A stretch of DNA of 21,601 nucleotides from a virus: positions 1 to 21,601 of the IMG/VR virus record IMGVR_UViG_3300034356_001466; one strand, given 5' to 3'. The position numbers and the translations under genes were made by a program. Below the pieces are notes generated by a model. The model did not search any database. It had not been told where the DNA came from and saw only the letters and a program-made list of their open reading frames with translations. Shown here piece by piece: positions 1 through 10,200 of this stretch (position 1 is the stretch's first letter; every line of letters begins with the position of its first letter).

Positions 1-1
1 T

Positions 2-3000
2 GCTTATTTTAATGGATCATTTGATCAGCAGTTAGAAGCAATTGAAGCAGATACAGAAAGAGTTACTGCAATGTACTTAGAGTCAGTATCTAGCTCAGGA
101 CAAAGTGGTGACACTATAGAAATGCAACCTGACGGTACTGAAGAAATCAGTACTCAGGAAAGAGATCCTATAGACAACGATAAGCGAATTGCGGACTTAA
201 CAGAAGAACAGCAAGATGAGTTGGCTGACATGCTTGCTGAACTTAATAATCAATACGATGATGTCTTAGAAAGAAAGCAAACTATTGCTAAGGTAGTTGG
301 GACTGCTATAGACGCTGTAGCACCTAGCGAGATAATGGGAATGACTGATGCAGCTGCTCAGACAGAAGCTTACACAGAGTGGGTTAAAGACTTACTTACT
401 AAAGTAACAGAGGAAGCAGAAGCTGTTAGGCAAGTTATGGCTGATGATACTTCTTTAGCTCAGAGTGTTTTCTACGACAAGATATCTTATCTTGAGTATA
501 AAGCAGACAATAAAGAAAAGATTGACAAGAAGTTAGCTGAGATTAAAAAAATCAAAGAAGAGAGAAAAGCTGCTGAAACTCCAACTGTAGAAGAAACAAG
601 AAACAATGTAACTGCTAAAGAGAAGTCAGAGGAAACTGGCAAAGAGGTTAGCATTGAAGTTCCAGAGCTGATTCAATCAGATGTAACTCCAGAGTTTGCA
701 CAAGGTCTTACTGCATTGGAAAGTATGCCAAAGAGTAGACTTACAGCAACCGCAAGTCAAGCAGCAGGAGATATTGTTACAGACGAAGAGTACAATACCC
801 AACGTGGTGTTGTTATTCAAAACCTATTAGGAGAAGTTCTAGGTTCTGCTTCCTTGGATTCTGCTTTGGCTAAGATGTACTCTATTATGGAGGCAGCCGA
901 AGTATCAGTAGAAGAGAAAGCAAAAACTTTAGAGTTGATGAAGAAGATTGCAAACAGTGAGCCTGTGCTTGAAGAAGATTACACTCACATGTTTGAGTTA
1001 CTTTTAATCAAAGCAAACCTTGACTTAGCAAAGCTTAAGTTTACAGGTCCCGAAGCAGAAGTTGAGTTACCAGCAATAGTAGCAACACAGGTTGACGAAA
1101 GAACTACCGAAGAGATAGAAAGAACTACTGCCATTCCAAATGTACAACTAGGAACTTTGGAAGGTAAGTTAGTAGAGTATAATGGAGTTCGTGGTACCTT
1201 GGTGATTAGCGAAGGAGGAATTGTAACTGTTGAGACTGAGAATACCATTTACGAGTTAACAGGTGCGACAAAAGAAACCTCTACTCTTGAACATATGATT
1301 CAAGAAGTTGTTTCTGAGATGGATAGTAAAGAAGGTGATGACATTATCTCTGAGACAGAAGTAATGCTTGATAACGTCGAGTATCTGATTGAGACTGATG
1401 CTAAAGGCAACGTAGTAGGACTTAGAGATAAGACAAAGCCTCAAAAGAAAATTACTAACAACAAGTTATTGATTCGTGCTGAGGTTCTTCGTAACCGTTT
1501 AGAGCATCAAGTTATTACTGAGACAATTGAAACTACTCCTGAGTTGGTAGAAGATATTGCACAGGCAGTACAAGAGATACCAAGTGCACAGATAGTTGAG
1601 AATCTATTTAATTTCAACATGACAGACAATGTTGCAAGTGGTATAGACAAACTCTATGAAGACGGTAACAACAACAATCTAACTGAAGCAGAGTTACTAG
1701 AAATAGAACTTTGGGTGATGGATGCTTGGTACAAGTTAGATGACTTGGCAAAAGAATATCCAGAAGATGAGGTATTCCAAAATGCAATTGAGAACTTATT
1801 AATAATCAACAAATTACTTTATAATGGACAACAAAGAAAAAGTACTCGCAAAGCTGGTCCTAAAAAGCCTGCCGAAGCAAAAGAGAGAAGAACTGCTCCA
1901 AAAAAGAAACCAAGCAAAACCAAAAGCAAATCTCCGATAGTTAAAGAGAGTGTGCAGCCCACTCAGTTAACCTTAGATTTTGCTACTCCTGCTCCTGTAA
2001 CTAAGAAAGCAAAGACTAAAAAAGCAGAGGCTAAGATTAGTTTACCTGCAGAACAACCTACTGCTGAAACAAATGTTATTGACACACTAGCAAACAATCA
2101 AAAGATTGTAAGTGAAGTTAAAGTAGAAGTAGCTACAACAGAGGAAGCAAAATCTGAAGTACAGAGTAAGAATCAGATTCTTAATACTCAGAATCTTAAA
2201 ATGCCCATCAGTCCAAATAATCCTGATGCAGGGCATTTGAGAATACAGGAGAAGATTATTCAGTCTATAAACAAAGAACATAGAACAGCTAAGCCAGCTA
2301 TTGTAGATTTGTTTACAATGGTTGAGCAAGTTCTTGGTCCAGAGACTCTAACTCAAATGGAGGCTATCTTTACTGAAGTTCAATTAGGAGTAGACGCTGA
2401 ACGTAAAGCTGTATTGCGCAGTCAGTTCTTAAGTCTATTTCCTGCTAACTTTATGAAACCTACGGCAGCTGCGTATATGTTTGATACTCAGATTGTAAAC
2501 AAAGTTTCTCAGTCTGACCTTAACCAGGTTAACGAAATAAACCTAAACGCTACTGAGGAAGAATTGTATCAATTCAATAAAAACAGACTGGTGCCTGAGG
2601 TTGAGTTGAAGGATGGTAGAAAGATAAAAGATATGCGGGTTAGGCAATCTGAAGGTAAGTTGTTGTTCTTAAGAGAAGATAAGACAGAAGTAGATGGTAA
2701 AGAAGTAACCAATAAAACTTGGGTTACTTTGAGCCAAGTAAAAGATCCTACAAAAGTTCTTCAGTATCCTATTAAAGGTGTGACTCCTATGTCGTTTAAT
2801 GCCTTAAACGTATTGACTTTTACTATGCTTGATAACAAAGGTGAGGTACAACGCTACAATAACGAAGGAGATAAAACTGAGTCAGGAGACAAAGCACTCT
2901 TAATTTACTTACCTACTAGTAAAGCCAAAGCTAATCCAACATCACAACAGTTAGCAATGTCTGGCCTTAGGGGGCAAATAGTAGAAGGTAAAAGAGTAGT

Positions 3001-4261
3001 CCACCAGGTAGAACTTACAGGACCAAGTATAACTACCTCTTTTGTAACTAGAGAAGGAGAGCCAGCACCAACAAACGGAGATTACGAGTTTGAGTTTAGC
3101 ACTGAGACACTAACTCCTGTTGAAGCAACTATGACCCCTGCTGCTGTTATTGAAGACAAAGTAGTGGAGAAGACAATAGCTGTAGAGGCAACTCAAGAAA
3201 AGTCAGTAGCTGCTTTGGAGGCATTGATTGCTAAAGCTAAAACTATACCAGATCCTTCTAAAGAAGGTTACTTAATTGACGGAGAAAGATATGAGCGTCA
3301 GTCAGGCTTCACTAAACGTGTTATGGGTAAGACTCAAGTAGATACAGAAGATTCTGTTATCAACATGGAAAAGGGAGCTGCTGTAGGTAACTTGTTAGAT
3401 ATCATTGGACGTGATGTTCTTGGAGGCCGTACCGTAAAATCTTTGAGTGAGTATATCAAAGAAGCAGAAGGTATGGGTAAATCTTTGAGAGAAGGTAAAG
3501 GATACAAACTTGAGTTTACACAAGAACAGTTTGATGCTTTAGTAGCAGAACTAGAAAGTGTTAAGAAAGAACTTACTCGTCAGGGATACAAAGTATATAC
3601 TGAAGGGCTTGTAATCTATCGTAAGTATAACGCAGAAGAAAAGGTAGCTACAGGTTTTGCTGGTGTTGCAGGTGCTATGGATATTGTAGCAGTAGACAAA
3701 GACGGAGGTGTTCATATCATTGACTTCAAAAACAAGAAGTTTAAGAACACTCAAACGTTCAAGTCAAGCATGTATAACTCCAATGAACGTTTCCCTTCTA
3801 ACATTAGTAAGTGGGGTACGCAGCAAACTGCATACGGTGTATTATCAGGTGACTTTGGTTTACCTATTCGTTCAATTAATATCTTAGCTTTTGCTTCTCA
3901 GTATGAAGAAAGTAATGGAGTTATTACAGTTAATATGTTGAGTAAAGGTAGTGACCAAGTTCCTGTGTTAGCACAGAACAAGAGTGACATTTCTGACTCA
4001 ATTATTAGATTAAAATATGATAGCAAAATTGCTGCACAAATTAATTCACGTACAGTAAAGCCTACTCCTCAACCACTTAACAAGGAAGCTGATAAAGTAC
4101 AACTAGAGACTATCAAAGAAAATGTTCCTGATTTGACTGATTCAGAAGCTAGAAACGCTAGTCTTGTATTATCTTCGCTAGGTATGAATTTAAACAATGT
4201 AAAATCTGGTTTAGATTCTAAAGACGAAAATCCCACCACTAAAAATCCCCCTACCTGTTAA
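2..4261 (+). CDS. Giant virion-associated protein with C-terminal PD-(D/E)XK nuclease-like domain (5' partial)
   Basis: The frame is open to the left edge, so the true start lies outside the window. The first in-window Met is at 71, and residues below are counted from it (1396 aa). The N-terminal half is acidic and helical, with a charged coiled-coil stretch around 130-185 and a small beta-rich, SH3-like patch around 355-405. A Lys/Arg-rich linker covers about 588-660 and contains QLTLDF (632-637). Another beta-rich region spans about 850-1030. The C-terminal part reads as a RecB/Cas4-type nuclease: GAMDIV with D1204, IIDFKNKK with D1218 and K1220, then QQTAY (1251-1255), which matches the QxxxY motif. 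The tail is disordered and ends PPTC. The polymerase gene starts 2 nt after the stop, so the two are surely cotranscribed. I infer a packaged protein acting with the polymerase; whether the nuclease cuts DNA is unknown. Confidence 0.8.
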   Translation, partial: AYFNGSFDQQLEAIEADTERVTAMYLESVSSSGQSGDTIEMQPDGTEEISTQERDPIDNDKRIADLTEEQQDELADMLAELNNQYDDVLERKQTIAKVVGTAIDAVAPSEIMGMTDAAAQTEAYTEWVKDLLTKVTEEAEAVRQVMADDTSLAQSVFYDKISYLEYKADNKEKIDKKLAEIKKIKEERKAAETPTVEETRNNVTAKEKSEETGKEVSIEVPELIQSDVTPEFAQGLTALESMPKSRLTATASQAAGDIVTDEEYNTQRGVVIQNLLGEVLGSASLDSALAKMYSIMEAAEVSVEEKAKTLELMKKIANSEPVLEEDYTHMFELLLIKANLDLAKLKFTGPEAEVELPAIVATQVDERTTEEIERTTAIPNVQLGTLEGKLVEYNGVRGTLVISEGGIVTVETENTIYELTGATKETSTLEHMIQEVVSEMDSKEGDDIISETEVMLDNVEYLIETDAKGNVVGLRDKTKPQKKITNNKLLIRAEVLRNRLEHQVITETIETTPELVEDIAQAVQEIPSAQIVENLFNFNMTDNVASGIDKLYEDGNNNNLTEAELLEIELWVMDAWYKLDDLAKEYPEDEVFQNAIENLLIINKLLYNGQQRKSTRKAGPKKPAEAKERRTAPKKKPSKTKSKSPIVKESVQPTQLTLDFATPAPVTKKAKTKKAEAKISLPAEQPTAETNVIDTLANNQKIVSEVKVEVATTEEAKSEVQSKNQILNTQNLKMPISPNNPDAGHLRIQEKIIQSINKEHRTAKPAIVDLFTMVEQVLGPETLTQMEAIFTEVQLGVDAERKAVLRSQFLSLFPANFMKPTAAAYMFDTQIVNKVSQSDLNQVNEINLNATEEELYQFNKNRLVPEVELKDGRKIKDMRVRQSEGKLLFLREDKTEVDGKEVTNKTWVTLSQVKDPTKVLQYPIKGVTPMSFNALNVLTFTMLDNKGEVQRYNNEGDKTESGDKALLIYLPTSKAKANPTSQQLAMSGLRGQIVEGKRVVHQVELTGPSITTSFVTREGEPAPTNGDYEFEFSTETLTPVEATMTPAAVIEDKVVEKTIAVEATQEKSVAALEALIAKAKTIPDPSKEGYLIDGERYERQSGFTKRVMGKTQVDTEDSVINMEKGAAVGNLLDIIGRDVLGGRTVKSLSEYIKEAEGMGKSLREGKGYKLEFTQEQFDALVAELESVKKELTRQGYKVYTEGLVIYRKYNAEEKVATGFAGVAGAMDIVAVDKDGGVHIIDFKNKKFKNTQTFKSSMYNSNERFPSNISKWGTQQTAYGVLSGDFGLPIRSINILAFASQYEESNGVITVNMLSKGSDQVPVLAQNKSDISDSIIRLKYDSKIAAQINSRTVKPTPQPLNKEADKVQLETIKENVPDLTDSEARNASLVLSSLGMNLNNVKSGLDSKDENPTTKNPPTC

Positions 4262-4263
4262 CA

Positions 4264-7200
4264 ATGAATGCTTGTAGTATAAAAGGAACGCCCTACGAAG
4301 AAGAGTACAGACAGTTTATGTCTGAGGGTCGAATGATATTTGCATGGAATAAAAACAATGAACAACCTCTAGATAAAATAAAAGTAGGTAATGAAGTTGT
4401 AGAAAATCCATTGTACACCGAGTTGATGGCCCATCCTATTACACAAGGTAATAGGACAGAGGCATTAAAAATCATTGCCGAGACATTTCAAAGCGACTTT
4501 ACAAGTAAGTATACTCCAGGAGATAATGGACAGTTTTCTTTAGTTCAAGTTATAGATTACCTACAGCAAAAACAAAAGAGAATCGAGGATGCTTTAGCTC
4601 AGAAAATACAGAGTGTAAACGTAACTACAAGTAAAAGTATTAACTTTTATGAGGCTCAGATTAACGGAACCCCGACAGAGATTCATTTTAGTGATGCTGA
4701 AGGACAAGAAATCTTTGAAACCTTTGAGTACATGCTTGGTGAGTATGGTAGTTGGGCTGAAGTACAGCAACAGTTACTAGGACACAAGAACAACATAATC
4801 TCTAAGATTGATCCCAACAACGCTACTAGTATTGACATTAAACAGTTAAAGGCATTGGTAGAGATATCAGAAAACTTTGAGTTGTTTAGAGATTGGTATG
4901 AGAATCAAGAAGGTGTAGTAGGTATAGAAGAACTTGAAGCTGAGTTAGGAGAGAGTCAAGACTGGAAGACTAAAGAGAAGTCACAGAAAGAAAGAGCAAG
5001 TAAAAGAATCCTTGCACTAGTAACTTCACTGCCATCTTATAGAAAAGCAAGTGTAGGAGAATACAACTTTGCTGAAGAGAGACCATACAAAAGTGATGAG
5101 AAGGTAATAATCCAAGGAACTTTATTAGGCTTACCTAAGTCTGGAGACTTCCAAAAGAATTGGAACTTACTAAGTACAGCTTTATCGGGAATTACCGATT
5201 ATACAAAACAGTATGATGAGATTGCAATCTTAGCAAAAACTCATCCTCAGTTTAACAATCTACTAAAGAAGATTCCTAACCCACGTGTAGCAAACAGTAC
5301 AAAGACAATCAAACAAATTATGTTTGCTATGGGACTAAAGAGAATCTTTAGTAACCCAGAAACAATAGCTGTATCTCTTGACGTAAGTAAAAAAGGTAAC
5401 TCTGTATTTGTTACTCAGCAAATCAAGGGATTCAGAAACATCAAGAACCTGTTCAACCAATTAGACAAAAACTACTTTGCGTACAACAAAGACTATGCAA
5501 TGGTAGGAGACACTGGTACAGAGTTTAACGTAGATAAATTTGTCTCTGATTTTTCAAATCTGTTTTCTAATAGAGTTGCTATAGAGGCTTTAAGTACTAA
5601 AGACCTAAAAGCTAAAAAAGAACTTATTAGAGGTTTGTTTACTGGCGCTAATAAAAGTTACTACATCAATGAGTTTACTAAGTTGCTAAATGCACTAGGA
5701 GTAGGGTTATCTAATAAAGAGTACTTACTGCCTTCCAACATTGGTACAACAACTGAGATGTATACTGAGTACTTTGCAAGTTTCTCAAACATCTTTGCCA
5801 AGTTAAGATTAACTGCTCAAATCAATAGTGAACTTGTAAAGAACAATAGACCTACAATTAGTATTAAAGGTCCTTTGGCTTATATAGCAAATGCTGATGC
5901 GGCTGTTTTTCCTGATGGAAAGAATCCTTCTGAGGATGTTAAAGCAGCAGCGCAACAACTTGTTTCTGATAGAAAAACTCCATTCAAGATAGAAGGAGTA
6001 TTTGGTTTCCTACAAAAGAAGCAATCAGAATTAACAAGACTAGTAGAGTATATTAGTTCTTATGATATAGAACTTCGCCCTAGTTCTTACTTAACTGCAG
6101 AAGATAAGAAGAAGTTTATAAGAGGCCCATGGTTTTACTTGACTCAAAACACAAAAGCTGTTAATGAGGCTAGTAACTATGAAGAGTTAATTACAACTCC
6201 AGGTTTTGAAAGATTTGATTACCGCAAGAATCCAGATATTCTTGGATCTGTTTGGTTGACTCGTCTATTTGGTTTACCTAAAACTGTAAGGGAGATTGAA
6301 AGTCGTCCCCTCAATAGTTATAAGAAACAAGAGAAGTTTGGACTTCCTGTAAATCTTGAAATCAGAGACTTCAATGGAATAGAGTTTAAGAACATGGGAG
6401 AAAAGGTAGGTAAAACTACCACTAACCTACATCCTGGTGATAAAGTTATGCAGGACTTTATGAGTTTCTTTCAAAGCACAGAGATGGAGAACATCCGTTT
6501 TGGAGATAAGTCAAGTTCATTTAGCATTTACTTCAGTAACCCTGTACTTGGAGAGAAAATATATGTTCCTATCTCTACTAGTAGATTAGAAGGAAAGCCT
6601 GATGGTGACGCAGAAATAAGTGCTAAACAGCAATTCCTAGATACAATGACAGGGTATCTGCAATCTGAGTTCACTAGAGCCTTGGATTTGATTACTAACC
6701 CTCAGTCAGCAAATACTACTTATCAGAAGTACGGTAAGAACTTATTTATATTCGGAGAGATTTTACCTGACATAGCAGGCAAAGTAAAAAATGCAGAGAC
6801 AAGAGAGCAACTAGTTAGTTTGTACGAACTTGCTGTACAATCACTTCCTGCAGCTTTAGATAACTATTTTAAGAAAGAAGCAAGTAACCTTGTACGTACT
6901 ATGGTTAAGACTATGTCTTTGCCTATAGACAGACAATCTAGACCTACTGATGAAAGAACTAGATTATTGAGTACAGTTGCGTCTTTGAATAAGTTAAAGT
7001 TTGTTAACAGTCAGTTACTTCCAAAAGGCTATGACTTAAAAGTAACTGCAGATAATCTACAGTATCTTGCTGAGTTGTACATAAAGAATGGATTTATAAA
7101 CAACGTAGAGTTTATGAAATTCTTTGTAGGTGACTTAGCAAACTTCAATAAGACAGACAAAGATGCTCGTGAGGTATTTAAACGTATTCCTTTTACTTCT

Positions 7201-10200
7201 TCTCCTGGAACTCCTCCATATTGGGATAGCGCTTTACAAGAATTCTTTAAAGAAGATGCTAACCAAGATTCTTTAAGTAGAATTTATACAGGCACAGCAC
7301 ACGCATTCAGTCCTATTGTAAGAACTGTAGTATACAATGATGTACTTACGTTTGAAGCAGATGAGTTTGAGAAGTATAAAGAAGTATATAACAGTGGTCT
7401 ATGGGATTCTCTTTCAGAAAACGAACGTTATGAGTACGATGCCTACGTAAACAAAAGTGACGAGGAGGCAAATGCTCAAGGTGTAGTTACTTTAGATTTC
7501 TACAGAAACTATCTTATTTCTATTGAAGGCTGGAGCGACGCACAGGAAAAGTCATTCAATGACCAAGTAAGGATAGCACAGATTACTCAAGACCTAAAGA
7601 ACAATCCTGCTAACGCACAAGAGTTAATAGAGGAGCGTAGGGCACTTATTGAAAAGACAGGTAACATACCATTCCCTCCCCTTAAGTTGGGACACTATGG
7701 ACCTATAGTAGAAGATCCAAAGCTAAATGCTTTACACAAGTATTCTTTGGTTCCACTAGTACCAAGTGTAACCATTGGCAAACAACTTGAGAAACAGTTA
7801 GAGTTAATGTATCAAAATAGAGTTGACTACTATACTTTCAAATCTGGCTCTAAGATGGCTAACTACGGAGAGATGTTAGATTTCTACAAAGTGGCTGAAG
7901 GTGCTGATGGTAATCAAATGAAGGTAATGAATGATGCTCTTTCTGATAGGAACGTAACATCTATTCACTTACATAACCTAAGACAGCAGCAGTACCAAGC
8001 ACCTAAGTTTAAAGGAGAAAGTACTTTATCAACTCAGATGATGAAGTTGGTATTTGGAGATTTCTATGAGTTTGGTGAACTCTCTACTGATTTTACAGAA
8101 CCTACTAGACAGTATGTAAGTAGTTTGTACGACAGGTTTAAGACTTCGTTGAACGACTTAGTTAAGTTTGAGCAAGTACGTCTAGAAAGAAAACTAGGAG
8201 TAACTAGAAACGCTGAAGGTAAAATAGAAAACATCAATCAACTTCAGTTAGCAAATTACCTTGCAAAAGAGTTTGAAAAGAAAGAAGTATCAGAATCACT
8301 TCGTAAGTATATCCAAGTAGATGATAAAGGTAACTTTAAGTATCCACTAGACGCTATCAACGACAGAAGTCAGATAGAGTCTATGTTGTTGAATCTAATC
8401 AACAGCAAAGTTATTAGTCAAAAAATCTTTGGAGAAAGTTACATCCAGATTGCTGGTTCTGGATTTGAAGCATCACGTTTTGCTAAACCTACTAAAGAAC
8501 AGTTAGAGAAGTACGGTGCAAACGACTTACAGTTCTATAGAGTAGATCCTGTTACAGGTGAGACTCTTCCTATGGAAGTAAGAGTAGGATTCAATCCTGA
8601 GAAACATAGTGGTTTACTTAAACTTATGTATAAGGAAAAACCAGTGGGTACTCTTGAGAATCTAAATGAGATTCTTAAGTCAGACAATCCATTGGCTCTT
8701 AAGTTTAAGGAGAAGTACAAAGAACAGTTGACTATGGTTGGAGTACGTATTCCTGTACAAGGATTCCAATCAATGGAACATGTAATTGTAAAAGAGTTTC
8801 TTCCAGAGTCTGCAGGTGCAATTATGATTCTTCCTGCACAAATTGTAGTTAAATCAGGTGGTGACTATGATATTGATAAACTTACTTTCTTTGAAACAGC
8901 ATATGACGAAAGCGGTAACGTTATCGATAAAGCATTTGACTTAAAAGACTACGAGAGTAAGTTAACTGAGCAGAGAGAACTTAAGAAAGAGAAACAACGT
9001 TTGTTGGGAATCCTTAAAGTAATCAAGGATGAGATGAACGAGAACGAGGCGTATGCTCAAAGAGAAGACTTAAAGAAGGAATTAAAGAAGTTAGACGCTG
9101 AGGTAAAAAAATCACTAAAGAATCTTAACGGCCTACTAAATAGAGAAGAGTTCACAAAAGAAGACAAAGAAAAAGGACTTGACGAATTGTCTGAGAGTAA
9201 GTATGCTTTAATGAAAGTAGTAGCTGACTTAAGAACATTCGATGGAAAGAACGATACTAAAGCCTTGAATGTAATGTCTGCTCTTAGAAAGGACTTAGCA
9301 GAAGTTAATAAGAAGATTAATCAAGTAGACGATTATAAAAAAGGCATAACCAACAACCTAGTACAAACTCTAAAAGAAGTATTGTCTATTGGTGAGTTGT
9401 ATGACCATCTAGTAGTTCCTAACAACAATAACATCCTTACTCAGTACACAGGTAAGAGTAGACCAATCAGCACCACTCAGGTGTTTAATCCTATGACCTC
9501 TTGGAGAATCTACGCAGAGAACATCTTGTCTAAAGATGCTTTGGGTATCGATGCTAAGATTAATACGATGCAAAAGGAGTTTCAAAGAGCTAATCTAAAG
9601 TTCAATAGTAAACTCCTCAATGCCTACTATTTTCCATCAAACAAAGATGCTGAAGGTAACATACAACTAGGAGGCAAGAAAGACCAAGCAGGTAATCGTA
9701 TATCTAAAATTCTAAGTGAGTTTATCAATGGTCACGTAGATATTGCAAAGGAAGATTGGATTATCCTTTTGGGTATGAACCAAGAGACAAGTCCTCTAGC
9801 GCATGCTATGATTCTTTCAGGTACTCCTGTGAAGACAGTTATTGACTTCATTAAGTCTAAGCCAATACAATTGGTATTGGAGTTATCTAATCGTCCTGTA
9901 ATCAACCAAAAACTAGACAAGGCATACTTTAGCAAAAACTCCGCTATTGTCTCTCTGATAAAAAGTATAGCATACGAGATTACAGATCCAGATATTTCTA
10001 AAGAACTACAGTTAATAGCTAAGAATCAGACTGACAATCAAGTAAAAGGGAAGAAAGCATTAGGACAATACATTGAAACCTTATTGAGTAATCCTAAGAT
10101 AAACAAGCACTTAACTAACTTTAATCCAGAAGTAACACTAGCGCCTGAGGAGAAAGCCTTGAGAGACTTAGCCTACTACCTTCAGTTTGGTGTAGTTGTA

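Noticed and set aside
4212-4266. The first giant gene and the polymerase gene as a single pseudogenised gene
   Set aside because: Both frames are intact over thousands of bases and the polymerase has its own plausible start with the N-terminal motif shared by the third giant. Frameshift or sequencing error is kept as an open finding instead.
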